A stretch of 64,000 bases of DNA, taken from positions 1 to 64,000 of the forward strand of contig JAUSNX010000004.1 in NCBI GenBank assembly GCA_030656015.1, read 5' to 3'. Below are positions 9,199 to 19,634 of this stretch, piece by piece; the first letter of the stretch is position 1; the number at the start of each line of letters is the position of its first letter. Both the position numbers and the translations under genes were made by a program. The notes beneath the pieces were generated by a model. That model had not been told where the DNA came from. It did not search any database and saw only the letters and a program-made list of their open reading frames with translations. The DNA is from Methanobacteriaceae archaeon. Its GTDB lineage: Archaea > Methanobacteriota > Methanobacteria > Methanobacteriales > Methanobacteriaceae.

Positions 9199-10211
9199 GA
9201 TACCACTTTTGTTCTCATGTAATAGTCTTTTAAACGTACCGTGTCATCTAGATGAGGAGTGGAAATCTCATGTAAAATAAGATTATCTTGGGCCACTATT
9301 GAATGAGGTACCCCCGGTTCTATACGGATGGTATCATTTTTTGATAAAAACTCCTTTCTATCCTCAAACTTAATGTACCCTGATCCCTGCATAATGTACA
9401 TGGTCTCATCTTTTTTCTCATGGTAATGGAATGATGTTTGATAGCCCTCTTTAATGAAGAGTTCTTTATTTAAATATTTATCCGTGCTAATTAGTATTTT
9501 TTCATATCCCCATGGCTTGTCTTCTCGGTTCTGGTATTCTTTCCTTATTTCTTCTAATTCCTTGGCAGTATCAATGGCCATCCAGAAAAGATTGCTCTCT
9601 TTATAATAACCTAACTGGTTTTCTCGTGCCATACTCGGAAAAACGGTTTTTTCAATATCACCGGTTTCAAATTCTCCAAAGTCTATATTTCCTTTAGAAT
9701 AGTAAATTCCCCCATTAATATAATAATCCAGAACTGGTTTTTCTTTAAATAAAGTTAAACGGTCACCATTTACCTCCACTATGCCATAAGGAGACTTCAT
9801 CTGAGTGATAAAGAGATATAATGGATAACTGGATTTTTCTCCATTTTCAATCATCTTCTTGATATTTAAATCTGCCACCACATCCCCATTACGGATAACA
9901 CATGGTTGATCTTTTAAATGTTCAAAACCTAAACGGATTGCATTCAGGGTACCTAATGGTTTATCTTCTTCCACGTATTTTATTTGGAGTCCTAGATAAT
10001 CATCACCATATCTTTGACGGATTTTATCACCTAAAAATCCAGTTAATAATAGAACCTGATCCACACCTGCATGTTTGAATTCTGCTAATTGTTTATCCAT
10101 GATTGTGTAGTTATCTTGTATTTCGATTAGTGGTTTGGGGATTTCTTCGGTTAGGGGGCGTAATCTTTTTCCCATTCCCCCGCAGAGTACCATACCTACT
10201 GTTTTTTTCAT
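9195..10211 (-). CDS. Sugar nucleotidyltransferase-cupin fusion
   Basis: The protein has 338 residues. The N-terminal domain (1 to about 230) has the nucleotidyltransferase signature [11 protein letters not shown] (12-22), then PKPL and the GTLNAI loop, as in mannose-1-phosphate guanylyltransferase-like enzymes. The C-terminal domain (about 245-338) is a cupin, with FHYHEKKDE metal ligands, PGVPHSI and an LHEIST end, like GDP-mannose pyrophosphorylase/mannose-6-phosphate isomerase fusions. It should produce an activated sugar in the cytoplasm for the adjacent glycan locus; the exact sugar is not readable. The end overlaps the galU remnant by 4 nt. Confidence 0.82.
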   Translation of the reverse strand: MKKTVGMVLCGGMGKRLRPLTEEIPKPLIEIQDNYTIMDKQLAEFKHAGVDQVLLLTGFLGDKIRQRYGDDYLGLQIKYVEEDKPLGTLNAIRLGFEHLKDQPCVIRNGDVVADLNIKKMIENGEKSSYPLYLFITQMKSPYGIVEVNGDRLTLFKEKPVLDYYINGGIYYSKGNIDFGEFETGDIEKTVFPSMARENQLGYYKESNLFWMAIDTAKELEEIRKEYQNREDKPWGYEKILISTDKYLNKELFIKEGYQTSFHYHEKKDETMYIMQGSGYIKFEDRKEFLSKNDTIRIEPGVPHSIVAQDNLILHEISTPHLDDTVRLKDYYMRTKVVS

Positions 10212-10541
10212 GTTGTCACCTTAAGTTATTATCTAATATAAATTTGTCTATAAATGACTGTAAAAGTTTGTTAGTGAAGAATTAATAAAAATTTTTTTCC
10301 AAAATAATAAGTCTTTTTTACTAAAAAATGATATTAGTGGGTTTGAGATAGTTACTATCATTCCATATCCCTAAATTTACAAACACTTTTTAACTATGCT
10401 ACTAAATGATAAATAGTTAACATAGATTTAATGCATAATATATTATTTTATATAAAAATAATAATATGCATAATTTTATATAGTTATGTCTCTTTAAAAG
10501 GTATAATAATAGATTAATGATTAATTGTGATAGGTGTGTTT
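10212..10541. other. Divergent intergenic region with large near-palindrome
   Basis: This spacer holds the promoters of the nucleotidyltransferase-cupin gene and the GT2 gene. At 10431-10471 an inverted repeat begins ATGCATAATATATTATTTT and ends in the near complement, closing at ATGCAT. The arms are about 17-19 bp and AT-rich. It may be a regulator site, a cruciform or a hairpin. Nothing coding is seen. The GT2 ribosome binding site AGGTG lies at 10532-10536. Confidence 0.5.
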
Positions 10542-11225
10542 ATGATTATATCTTTTGTAATACCTGCATTAAACGAGGAAGGAATTGTAGGAAAAACCAT
10601 TAAAACGATTCCGATTCAAAAATTAAAAGAATTAGGACTGGAAACTGAAATAATAGTAGTTGATAACGCTTCTACCGACAATACAGCTCAAGAAGCTAAT
10701 GATGCTGGAGCTAAAGTAGTTTATGAAGAAAAAAGAGGATATGGTAATGCATATCTTCGCGGTTTGGGTGAAGCATCCGGGGAAATTATTGTTATGGGTG
10801 ATGCCGATGGCACCTATCCCTTTGATATTACCCCTGATTTCATAAGCCCTATTTTGAATGAAGGATATGAATTTGTAATGGGTAACCGTTTAACTGGTCA
10901 AATGCACGAAGGGGCCATGCCATCCTTGCATAGATATATTGGAAATCCCATGCTTACCAAAATGCTGAATATATTATTTGATTCTAATCTTCGTGATACT
11001 CACTGTGGAATGAGGGCCTTTAAAAGGGAAGTTCTGGATAATATCCATCTCCATTCTCCAGGTATGGAATTTGCCATTGAAATGGTAATAGAGATTGCTG
11101 AAAAAGATATAAAGGTTAAAGAGGTTCCTATTGAATACCGTGTTAGGGGCGGGGAAGCCAAACTAAGTTCTATAAAAGATGGCTGGAGACATGTCAGTTA
11201 TATGCTAAACAGAAAATTCTCCTAA
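10542..11225 (+). CDS. Glycosyltransferase family 2, dolichyl-phosphate sugar synthase-like
   Basis: I prefer ATG 10542 (227 residues) over GTG 10527 because AGGTG lies just upstream of the ATG. The start [14 protein letters not shown], then [10 protein letters not shown] and the [10 protein letters not shown] motif (metal- and donor-binding DxD) define the GT-A fold of family 2. [12 protein letters not shown] and the [15 protein letters not shown] ending match dolichol-phosphate mannose/glucose synthase-like proteins. No C-terminal membrane anchor is present. It would transfer a sugar from a nucleotide donor to a lipid carrier, as the first step for the surface glycan locus. The nearest downstream gene begins 37 nt later. 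Confidence 0.82.
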   Translation: MIISFVIPALNEEGIVGKTIKTIPIQKLKELGLETEIIVVDNASTDNTAQEANDAGAKVVYEEKRGYGNAYLRGLGEASGEIIVMGDADGTYPFDITPDFISPILNEGYEFVMGNRLTGQMHEGAMPSLHRYIGNPMLTKMLNILFDSNLRDTHCGMRAFKREVLDNIHLHSPGMEFAIEMVIEIAEKDIKVKEVPIEYRVRGGEAKLSSIKDGWRHVSYMLNRKFS

Positions 11226-11262
11226 AGTTCTTAAACACTTGAATTAAATATGTGTTGTTAAA

Positions 11263-12234
11263 ATGTTCACACCACTAGTTTCAATTATTATTCCTATGAA
11301 AAATGAGGAAATTATCGTAAAAAGATGTTTAAACTCTATAAAAACTATTAACTATCCACATAATAAAATAGAAATTGTAATAGTAAATGATGGATCTACA
11401 GATCGTACTAAAAATATTGTTTTAGATCAAAAACATGACCTAAACATTGTATATTTGGAAACTCAAGGATTAGGAGTTTCTAAAGCTCGAGATTTGGGTT
11501 TAAAGAAATCAAGTGGGAATTTCACTGTTTTTACAGATGCAGATTGTGTAGTTCATCCAGATTGGATAATTGAACTATTAAAACCATTTCAAGAGAATGT
11601 TGCAGCAGTAGGTGGGCCTAACTTAACTCCTAAAGATGACACACATTTTGCAAAATGTGTAGGATCTGTGCTCTCATTTTTAAGTAAACCCGGAGCTAGA
11701 TATGCTTTCGAAGGTGAAGAAATTATTGAGATACATCATAACCCTACTTGTAATGTCATGTATAGGAAAAATGTACTAGAAGAAGTTAATGGATTTAATC
11801 ATATTTTAATCACAACAGATGATGAAGAATTAGATTACAGAATCAGAAAAAAAGGTTATAAAATTTTATATACACCATTTGCTAAAGTGGATCATTATAG
11901 GAGATCTAGCTGGAAAAAATTCATGAAAATGGCATATTATTATGGTTTAGGGCGAATGCAGTCCACAAAGATACATCATGAAATGGGTAAATGGTTTCAC
12001 TTTGCTCCAATGTTCTATGTTTTGATTTTAATGTTATTGGGCATAATTTCATTGTTTTATAATGTTTATAGTTATACATTTGTTAGTTTAATAGTTCTAA
12101 GTATTTTGGGAATTGGATTAATTAGCATCATATCTACTTATAAAAAAGAATGCAATTTAAGCACATTTTTTTTTCTAGTTAATATTTGGTTATATGGATA
12201 TGGACTCGGGATGATGCGAGGTGTCTTTAAATGA
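11263..12234 (+). CDS. Membrane-anchored glycosyltransferase family 2
   Basis: The protein has 323 residues. The N-terminal GT-A domain shows VSIIIPMKNEE, VNDGSTDRT, TDADCVVHPDW (DxD) and a DDEELDYRIRKKGYKI acceptor-site motif. Two to three transmembrane segments follow (about 247-265, 270-290 and 300-318), as in chain-extending polysaccharide glycosyltransferases. The stop overlaps the next start in ATGA, so the two are translationally coupled. It likely adds a sugar to a lipid-linked precursor at the cytoplasmic face; donor and acceptor are unknown. Confidence 0.82.
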   Translation: MFTPLVSIIIPMKNEEIIVKRCLNSIKTINYPHNKIEIVIVNDGSTDRTKNIVLDQKHDLNIVYLETQGLGVSKARDLGLKKSSGNFTVFTDADCVVHPDWIIELLKPFQENVAAVGGPNLTPKDDTHFAKCVGSVLSFLSKPGARYAFEGEEIIEIHHNPTCNVMYRKNVLEEVNGFNHILITTDDEELDYRIRKKGYKILYTPFAKVDHYRRSSWKKFMKMAYYYGLGRMQSTKIHHEMGKWFHFAPMFYVLILMLLGIISLFYNVYSYTFVSLIVLSILGIGLISIISTYKKECNLSTFFFLVNIWLYGYGLGMMRGVFK

Positions 12235-13682
12235 AAATTTATTTACTAAACCCACCATATATGCCCCATTTTGGTAGGGGAATGCGATGGCAAGATACAG
12301 GGCGCGGTGGAACCCTTTACTACCCAATTTGGCTTTCTTATGCCTCAGCAGTTCTTGATCAATACCATGAAATCAGATTAGTTGATGCTCCTGCTTGGGA
12401 TTGGAATAGAAAAAATGTTTTGAAAGATTTAAAACAGTTCCAGCCAGAACTGATTGTAATGGATAGTAGTTTTCCCAGCTTAAATAATGATATTTCTGTG
12501 GCAAAATTTATAAAAGAAAATTATGAACAGAAAATTAAAATTGTATTAGTAGGCCCTCCAGGATCCCAATTCGCTGAAAAAATACTTGAAAACAAATCAA
12601 TAGATATTGTAACCCGTTTCGAATATGACTTTACACTAAAAGAACTTTCTGAAACATTAGAAAATGCAGGGAATCTCAAAAATGTTGCAGGGATATCATA
12701 TAAGTTCAATGGTAAAATAATAAATAATCCGGATAGAGAACTTTCATCTTCAAAAGATTTAGATGCTGTTCCTTTTGTTTCAAAAATATATAAAAAATTC
12801 CTTAATATCGATGACTACTTTCTGGGAAGCTCACTTTCTCCTGAAGTACAAATTTTCACAGGCAGAGGATGTCCATTCAATTGCACATTCTGTTCCTGGC
12901 CTCAAACACTTATGGGTCGAAAATACAGAGTAAGATCTGTATCAAGTGTGTTGGATGAGCTAGAATGGGTTGAGAAAAATCTAGCAGAAGTTAAAGAAGT
13001 ATTCTTTGAAGATGATACATTTACTATTGATAAAAAAAGAGTCCTGAAATTTTGTAGAGAATACAAAAATAGAGGATTGAAAATCACATGGGCATGTAAT
13101 GCTCGAGTTGGTTTAGACTATGAAACTATGCTAGAAATGAAAAAAGCGAATTGTAGATTACTTATTGTTGGCTTTGAATCTGGAAATCAAATTATATTAG
13201 ATAATATTAAAAAAGACATAACTGTAGATGGAATTAGGCAGTTTGCAAGAGATTGTAAAAAGGCAGGTTTGTTATTACATGGTGATTTTATCATCGGATT
13301 ACCTGGTGAAACAAAAGAAACTATTGAAAACACAAAAAAAATTATAAAAGAAACAAAATCAGACATTCTTCAAGTTTCAGTTGCTTCACCATTCCCCGGA
13401 ACAGAATTTTACGAATTTTGTAAAAAAAACAACTATTTACTTACTGACGATCCAAATGAATATTTAGATGAAGAAGGTCATCAAAAGGCCATTGTTTCTT
13501 ATAAAGAAATATCTAATGAAGAGATAAATCAGATTGTTAATAATATACTAAGTGATTATTATCTATCACTAAATTATGTTCCCATAGCATTTAAACAAAT
13601 CTTTAGGAAAAATGGAATTGGTGAACTAAAAAGATTAATATATTCTGCAAGAATGTATTTGAAATATGCTTCAGAGAGTTGA
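12231..13682 (+). CDS. B12-binding-domain radical SAM enzyme
   Basis: The protein has 483 residues. An N-terminal Rossmann-like cobalamin-binding-type domain spans about 1-150, beginning MKIYLLNPPYMPHFGRG. The radical SAM cluster motif is CPFNCTFC (about 216-223), followed by FFEDDTFTIDKKR, the GFESGN SAM-contact motif and GDFIIGLPGETKETIENT. The layout resembles BchE/HpnJ-type and methyltransferase enzymes of this superfamily. It is locked between glycosyltransferase genes by overlapping starts and stops, so a modification of a sugar or lipid carrier is the likely job (C-methylation or carbon-skeleton change). The substrate cannot be stated. Confidence 0.82.
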   Translation: MKIYLLNPPYMPHFGRGMRWQDTGRGGTLYYPIWLSYASAVLDQYHEIRLVDAPAWDWNRKNVLKDLKQFQPELIVMDSSFPSLNNDISVAKFIKENYEQKIKIVLVGPPGSQFAEKILENKSIDIVTRFEYDFTLKELSETLENAGNLKNVAGISYKFNGKIINNPDRELSSSKDLDAVPFVSKIYKKFLNIDDYFLGSSLSPEVQIFTGRGCPFNCTFCSWPQTLMGRKYRVRSVSSVLDELEWVEKNLAEVKEVFFEDDTFTIDKKRVLKFCREYKNRGLKITWACNARVGLDYETMLEMKKANCRLLIVGFESGNQIILDNIKKDITVDGIRQFARDCKKAGLLLHGDFIIGLPGETKETIENTKKIIKETKSDILQVSVASPFPGTEFYEFCKKNNYLLTDDPNEYLDEEGHQKAIVSYKEISNEEINQIVNNILSDYYLSLNYVPIAFKQIFRKNGIGELKRLIYSARMYLKYASES

Positions 13683-14899
13683 TATTGGTGAAACCCAGAA
13701 ATATAGGTTTAATAAGAGCTGTACATTCCAATAAAGGAGATATGGCGATTTTTGAAGGATCGCTTGAAATATTTTCTCTTCTTAATATTGAACCTACTCA
13801 TGTTTTTGATGTTGAGCCCGGTTTTCCAAGTGATTACTGGGATAACAGAAATATTAAAATTATTGATACATCACTTAGTTCCCTGGAAAAAAATCGATCG
13901 AAATATCATGCAATGAAGTTCCTTCTTACTAATGAAACACCATCACTACAAAATATTAATGATTTGGACTTTATTTGGTATATGGGAGGATCTAGGTTCA
14001 ATACACGCTTCGCACCTCATGTATTAGCAGAAATATTAAATGCATATTACAAAAAGAAAATTTTAAATTCAAAACTCATTTTAGGTGGAATATCAACTGA
14101 AACACCCAGTAATAGTTACATATACAAGAATTTTTATCGGCAATTTGCCAAAAATGTAGAAGTATTTTTCATAAGAGATAAAATTTCATTATCAAACTTA
14201 AGCTCATTTAAAATTCCTGAAGAGAAATTAAACCTTGTTATAGATTTCGCTTTTTGGTTAAATAGTAAAAAATCAGAGGCCACTGTTAAATTAACTAAAA
14301 ATATCCAGGAAAACCCAAAAGATTTGCCCATTATAGGAGTTATTCCTGTAACATCTGGATTACATTCAAGAAAATATTCTGAAAGATTCATTAATATGTT
14401 AAAAAAAATACAGGATGATTATTCCATTTTCTTTATACCTACTTCTAATAATGCTAATGTAGTTTCACAGCCTTACGAACAAGATGATTATGCATTTTGT
14501 TTAGAATTGAATTCTAAATTAGAAAAAAAAATACCTATTTTAGATATTAATAATTTAGAACCATCAGAAATTATTGAAGTAATGAAAAAGTTAGATTTTG
14601 TAATCTCAATGCGAATGCATGGAGCAATTTTTGGAGTTTTAGCTAATGTGCCCACATTACATATTTATTATCGAAATAAAGGATTGGGATTTTTTAAGAC
14701 TTTTTTTAAAAATAAAGTTCATTTAATGTCAATAAATGAATTCATGGATGACTTTGAAATTAATAATCTTTTTAAGTGTTTAAAAGAATCAATAGACCAA
14801 AAAAAGAATTACGGTCAAATTTATAGAGAAATTATTATTAAAGAAAAGAAGAATTCATTTGAAATTATAAAAAACAGATTAAAGGAGACAGAAAATTAA
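13679..14899 (+). CDS. Polysaccharide pyruvyl transferase family protein
   Basis: The protein has 406 residues starting at TTG 13679, overlapping the previous stop; TTG 13685 or GTG 13688 are alternatives in the same frame. The N-terminal GDMAIFEGSLEI motif and the C-terminal SMRMHGAIFG motif, which contains the family's conserved R-x-H, identify the pyruvyltransferase (CsaB/WcaK-like) fold. Enzymes of the family attach pyruvate as a ketal to sugars of cell-wall polymers, giving negative charge; some members have other activities. Tight coupling to the radical SAM and GT4 genes points to the same surface polymer. Confidence 0.75.
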   Translation: MILVKPRNIGLIRAVHSNKGDMAIFEGSLEIFSLLNIEPTHVFDVEPGFPSDYWDNRNIKIIDTSLSSLEKNRSKYHAMKFLLTNETPSLQNINDLDFIWYMGGSRFNTRFAPHVLAEILNAYYKKKILNSKLILGGISTETPSNSYIYKNFYRQFAKNVEVFFIRDKISLSNLSSFKIPEEKLNLVIDFAFWLNSKKSEATVKLTKNIQENPKDLPIIGVIPVTSGLHSRKYSERFINMLKKIQDDYSIFFIPTSNNANVVSQPYEQDDYAFCLELNSKLEKKIPILDINNLEPSEIIEVMKKLDFVISMRMHGAIFGVLANVPTLHIYYRNKGLGFFKTFFKNKVHLMSINEFMDDFEINNLFKCLKESIDQKKNYGQIYREIIIKEKKNSFEIIKNRLKETEN

Positions 14900-16032
14900 T
14901 GAAAATTGCATATGTACTCCCTTATGATTGGGGTGGCATGCCACATTATACTGCAGAGCTTGCTAATGCAGTATCAGAATTTGCAGAAGTAGTTGTTATT
15001 GGAAGTAAGGCTATTAATGAGGAATATTTTTCAAAAAATGTTGAAATCATAAAAGTGTTTGAACCTATAGAATTATCTATGAATAATATTAAATCAATCT
15101 TTTCATTAAAAAATATAAATAGTTTGATTTCTCTTAAAAAAATTGATATAATAAAGGAGGTTAATCCAGATATTGTTCACTTTCCAACACCATTAATTCC
15201 ACCATTACCATTATTTATTTTTTTAAAAAGAATAAATAAAAATTATATTATTGTCCATACAAAACATGGTATCTATTCCAATTCAAGTTTCAAAATTAAA
15301 ATATTTGAAGAATTTGCAGTAAATGCATTTGAATATTTAATTGAATATAATAAAATAATAGTTCATACGAAAAATGATCATAAAGTTTTAATTAAAGAAA
15401 AAAATATAAACTCTGATAAAATTAGTGTAATACCTTATGGAACATTCTCATTTTTTAAGAATTATGAAAAAGAATGTGATAAGGAAAAGAATACTATTCT
15501 ATTTTTTGGCAATATACGGAAATATAAAGGATTGAAATGTTTAATTGAAGCAACTACATTAATATCAAAACAAATTCCTGATATTAAAGTTATTATTGCT
15601 GGCGAAGGAGATTTATCCGAATTTGAGAAAACTATTTATAATAATCCTCATTATGAAGTACATAATTCATATATTCCAGATGAAAAAGTATCAGAATTAT
15701 TTAATCGGTCTGAGATTGTTGTAATGCCCTATATCACCATGAGTGGTCAAAGCGGGATAATTAAAGTCGCATATGCATTTGGAAATCCAGTAATTGCCAC
15801 AAATGTGGGTGGAATCTCAGAAGTTTTAGAAGATGGAATCAGTGGATTATTAGTTCCTCCCAAAAACCCTGCCAAACTTGCAGAAGCAATTATATACATT
15901 TTGAAAAACGAAAATATTAAAAAAAGTATTATTAATGGAGTAAAATCCAAATCAGAAGAGTTGTCTTGGTCAAATATTGCAAAAAAGCATATGGATGTTT
16001 ATAAAACATTATATGAAGAATATAAGATTTAA
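14899..16032 (+). CDS. Glycosyltransferase family 4
   Basis: The protein has 377 residues and starts one base inside the preceding stop codon. The GT-B fold is seen in YVLPYDWGGMPHYTAELA near the N terminus, PDIVHFPTP, the FFGNIRKYKGLKCLIEA segment that opens the donor domain, and the E-x7-E-like GISEVLEDGISGLLVPP near 300-316. It would be a retaining transferase using a nucleotide sugar. No membrane anchor is present. It lies in the overlapping operon 12231-18138. Confidence 0.85.
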   Translation: MKIAYVLPYDWGGMPHYTAELANAVSEFAEVVVIGSKAINEEYFSKNVEIIKVFEPIELSMNNIKSIFSLKNINSLISLKKIDIIKEVNPDIVHFPTPLIPPLPLFIFLKRINKNYIIVHTKHGIYSNSSFKIKIFEEFAVNAFEYLIEYNKIIVHTKNDHKVLIKEKNINSDKISVIPYGTFSFFKNYEKECDKEKNTILFFGNIRKYKGLKCLIEATTLISKQIPDIKVIIAGEGDLSEFEKTIYNNPHYEVHNSYIPDEKVSELFNRSEIVVMPYITMSGQSGIIKVAYAFGNPVIATNVGGISEVLEDGISGLLVPPKNPAKLAEAIIYILKNENIKKSIINGVKSKSEELSWSNIAKKHMDVYKTLYEEYKI

Positions 16033-18138
16033 ATGAAAATTATAAACTTTTTAAACATTAATAATTTGAATAATAGATACTTTAATATTATCACACTTTT
16101 TTTATTGATAATATTTGATATTTTATTTATAAGTAATCATTTATTTACTAATCTTATTTATATTTACAAAATTTATCATTTTATAATCCAAATACTTGGA
16201 TTTTTGATAATATCTTTTTTACCGGGATTCATAATCCTTAGATTATTAAAAATAGATGAAAAAAGCAATATTCTTAATATTTTATTAGTCATAAGTACAA
16301 GTATTTTTTTTAGTACTTTATTAGGTTTATCACTAAGTTTAATTGGCTATTCTTTAAATATTAAGCTCTTATACCCAGTCAACATTTTGATTGCATATAA
16401 TTTGATTTTAATTCCTTTGCTTATTTTAAGTAATAAATATAAGATACATAATAATTTATATCTTGAATTTAATTTGATTCAAATAGCAATAATTGTATTA
16501 ATTCCATTTTTTGCAATATTTGGAACTTACATTTTAAATTATTTCAATGTAAATATAATAAATTGTGCTTTAATCATTATTATTTCAATAATGCCATTTT
16601 TATTTAGATATAAAAAGTATCATTCTTTGATTATATGGGTTTCTTCCATATCTATACTGTTTAGCACCCAATTAGTGTCTGACTATTTATGGTCATGGGA
16701 TATCCATTATCAATATTACTCCGCTTCTTTAGTTTTGAATAATAATATTTGGAACTATAATTTACCTTCGGACGCTAATTCATTAATCACAGTGGTTTTA
16801 CTGGGTCCAATTTACTCATTTTTGACAGAAACAAGTTTAATATGGATTTATAAAATAGTTTACCCATTTTTATTCTCTTTTGTGCCATTAGGAATTTATT
16901 ATCTTGTTAAAGATCAATTCAACAGCTCAAAAATCGCTTATTTCTCAGCATTTGTATTCATGTTTTATTATGGATTCTTTAAAGATATGATAGATAAACA
17001 GTTCATAGCAGAAATATTCCTAATTCTAATTTTAATAGTATTATTAAGTAAAAATAGTAAATTAAGAAATATTCTAATCATTCCTTTTGTTTTAATGTTG
17101 CCACTGACCCATTATGGAGTTAGTTACATTTTTTTAATCTGTTTAATACCCACTGCAATAATATTGTTTGCATTTAAAGAAAAAGAACAGGTATCCATAA
17201 CGATTATAATTTTTGCAGCAGTATCAATTATTAGTTGGCATATTTACACTAGTGAAGGATCTGTTTTCACAAATATAATAAGTATAGGAAACCATATAAC
17301 TTCAAGCATTACTGATATCATTGCTAATCCTGAAACACGAACGGGTGCTGCTTATTTAACAAAGCAAACCCCTAGTTTGGTTTGGGCAATATATAAAATT
17401 ATGAACGCTTCTTTATTATTTTTCATGGCAGTTGGCACGATTAAATTATGTTTAAGTCTTTTAAATTCTGGCAAAAAGTTTGTAAAAAGCAAATTTTATT
17501 CGATAATTAGTATTATATTCGTTTTTTTTATCGTATTTCAGATATTCTCAAATTCATCATTAGGAATGGACAGAGGACTACAAATTTCTTTAGTAGTATT
17601 GTCACCATTAATAGTTATTGGTTTTATCCAAACAGTATTTTATTTGAAAAAAGTAATCAGAATAAAAAATATCAATTTGAATACTAACTTTAATATTTTA
17701 GCAATTTTTCTTTGCATATTTTTTATATTTTCATCAGGTCTAGCCAATTTCAGTGTGGGAGATAATCTTCCATATTCAGTTAATTTAAATAAAAATTCAG
17801 AATGGCATGTTTACAGTCCCTCCGAAGTAGCGGGAATTAAATGGTCCAGAAATTACAAAGATAATATTACATTAGGTGTTCTTAATCCATGGAGATCTAT
17901 AAAAAGCAGAGATGGTTCATTAACTTCAGGTTATTACTCAAAAAATGAAATATATGCTTTTTCACCAGATTCTATTAAAATTAAAAATAAATACCTATTT
18001 ATGGGAAATACTACTTTAGATGCTTTTAAAATGGGAGATTTGGTAATTGATCTTAAAAAAAGACCAATTTATGGTTCAATAATGCAATCTAATAAAATAT
18101 ACACATCTGAAGATTCTACAATTTACCTATTCTTATGA
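16033..18138 (+). CDS. Large multi-pass membrane protein of glycan operon (DUF2206-like)
   Basis: The protein has 701 residues and begins directly after the preceding stop. About twelve or more hydrophobic helices cover residues 15-590, with an extracytoplasmic-looking tail of about 130 residues (SEWHVYSPSEVAGIKWSRNY...). Aromatic and acidic loop motifs such as SDYLWSWDIHYQYYSASLV resemble GT-C-type glycosyltransferases or polymerases. The assignment to the methanobacterial DUF2206 membrane family is from general similarity only. In the operon it may polymerise or transfer lipid-linked glycan on the outer face. Its 3' end overlaps the convergent flippase gene by 16 nt. Confidence 0.6.
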   Translation: MKIINFLNINNLNNRYFNIITLFLLIIFDILFISNHLFTNLIYIYKIYHFIIQILGFLIISFLPGFIILRLLKIDEKSNILNILLVISTSIFFSTLLGLSLSLIGYSLNIKLLYPVNILIAYNLILIPLLILSNKYKIHNNLYLEFNLIQIAIIVLIPFFAIFGTYILNYFNVNIINCALIIIISIMPFLFRYKKYHSLIIWVSSISILFSTQLVSDYLWSWDIHYQYYSASLVLNNNIWNYNLPSDANSLITVVLLGPIYSFLTETSLIWIYKIVYPFLFSFVPLGIYYLVKDQFNSSKIAYFSAFVFMFYYGFFKDMIDKQFIAEIFLILILIVLLSKNSKLRNILIIPFVLMLPLTHYGVSYIFLICLIPTAIILFAFKEKEQVSITIIIFAAVSIISWHIYTSEGSVFTNIISIGNHITSSITDIIANPETRTGAAYLTKQTPSLVWAIYKIMNASLLFFMAVGTIKLCLSLLNSGKKFVKSKFYSIISIIFVFFIVFQIFSNSSLGMDRGLQISLVVLSPLIVIGFIQTVFYLKKVIRIKNINLNTNFNILAIFLCIFFIFSSGLANFSVGDNLPYSVNLNKNSEWHVYSPSEVAGIKWSRNYKDNITLGVLNPWRSIKSRDGSLTSGYYSKNEIYAFSPDSIKIKNKYLFMGNTTLDAFKMGDLVIDLKKRPIYGSIMQSNKIYTSEDSTIYLFL

Positions 18139-19421
18139 TCTTTAAATAAAGGAGAAATTAACTTTATATCAATAAATACGATAATTAAAACAATTATGTT
18201 ACTAAATAACCATGCTAAGCCAATACCTATTAATCCAAATAGATGCATAAAATAATAGCCAAAAATTATAGAAAATAAAACTAAACAACCATAAATGATA
18301 ATAACCGCATTCATCTCTTTTTTTACCCTTTTTATTGTAGAATATAATGCATTAACAGAATAAGGAAGACTAGCTAAAGCAGAAAGAATTAAAACATAAT
18401 ATGCATTATTAGAATAGTTTTCACCAAAAATTAATAAAATATATTTTCCGAATAACAGAATAATTAATATAAGTAATATTAATATCAAAAAAATATTTTT
18501 TATAGATCTATATACATTTTTTTTAAATAAATCTGGAGAATAAGAACCTTCTGCTAATAGTGATTTCGATGTTGAAATAGGAATTGTAAGTAATATCGAA
18601 GATAAAGCCCAAGAAATATAAAAATAAGCATTTATTTCAGCTCCCAAAGTATTTATGACCATTAATGGAAGTATAAAGTCTGGCATCCTTAAAAATGTAT
18701 TGGAAATATAATTTTTAAAAGAATAAGAAAACATTTTTTTTATAACATTAATATTAATTGATTTTAAAAACTTATATTCTGGAAGAACATTTATAATTAA
18801 TTTATTTCCTAAAATAAAAGCTAAAAAAAATGTTAGTGAAAATGAAATAAATATACCAAATGCATTTAATGCAATAAATAAAGGTAAAACCAAAATTCTA
18901 GAAATATTTGTTAATGATTGATAAAACGAGTATTTGGCATCTCTAAGACCTGTGAAAACGCTAATTTGTAGATTAGAAAGAGCACAGAAAACAGAAAAAA
19001 ATACAAAGAAAAAACAGAAAAATAAATTTTCTTTGATAGAAATTAATGCAGGAGCCCATATTTCTAAACCGAATAAAAATATTAAGGAAATTATAGTACC
19101 CAATAAAATTGTAATTAAAAAACTTGAATTTATTATTTTTTCTTTATTCTTTTCTAAAGGTAGGTAATGAATAATACTTATATCAAATCCTAATAATGCA
19201 AACAAACTTAAAAAATTCATTGCAGATATAATAGCCGCACCTAAACCGATTTCTGTTGTAGAATAAAGTCTAGCAGCAATAATCCAAAAAACAAAGCCCA
19301 CCCCCGCAAAAAGTAAAGAATTACCTATAAGGAAATACGAATTTTTCATAAGTGGGTCACTTATATGTGTTTTAATTTTTTTGAATATCATTGTATCATA
19401 ACTGATTTTAAATGCTGTCAA
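18123..19421 (-). CDS. Polysaccharide flippase (Wzx/PST family)
   Basis: The protein has 432 residues with about twelve transmembrane helices spread evenly. The early motif SYFLIGNSLLFAGVGFVFWIIAARLYS and then ATEIGLGAAIISAMNFLS-like sequence is typical of oligosaccharide flippases of the MATE/PST superfamily. It would move lipid-linked glycan units across the membrane. It faces the operon that ends at 18138, overlapping its last 16 nt, and is transcribed from its own promoter near 19450. The very low GC matches the neighbouring glycan genes. Confidence 0.82.
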   Translation of the reverse strand: MTAFKISYDTMIFKKIKTHISDPLMKNSYFLIGNSLLFAGVGFVFWIIAARLYSTTEIGLGAAIISAMNFLSLFALLGFDISIIHYLPLEKNKEKIINSSFLITILLGTIISLIFLFGLEIWAPALISIKENLFFCFFFVFFSVFCALSNLQISVFTGLRDAKYSFYQSLTNISRILVLPLFIALNAFGIFISFSLTFFLAFILGNKLIINVLPEYKFLKSININVIKKMFSYSFKNYISNTFLRMPDFILPLMVINTLGAEINAYFYISWALSSILLTIPISTSKSLLAEGSYSPDLFKKNVYRSIKNIFLILILLILIILLFGKYILLIFGENYSNNAYYVLILSALASLPYSVNALYSTIKRVKKEMNAVIIIYGCLVLFSIIFGYYFMHLFGLIGIGLAWLFSNIIVLIIVFIDIKLISPLFKDHKNR

Positions 19422-19634
19422 ACTAGATTAAATAGATAACATAATGGTAAAAGAATATCTAATAATTAATTAGTAATTATCATATATAATACATCGAGTT
19501 AAAGAATTCATGTAAAATGATCTTAGGATAATTATTATAAATGATTTAAATTAAATTCATTAAAATAAAAATTAAATAATATGTAATAAGTAAAATAATA
19601 TAATTATCAAAAATAACAATTATTAAGTGATTTC
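19422..19634. other. Divergent spacer, duplicated dehydratase promoter
   Basis: The last 75 bases before the pseudogene resemble 26600-26678, including AATAATATAATTAT and ATTATTAAGTGAT ahead of the start codon. The ancestral duplication therefore carried the promoter and ribosome binding region. Nothing coding is seen. Confidence 0.5.
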
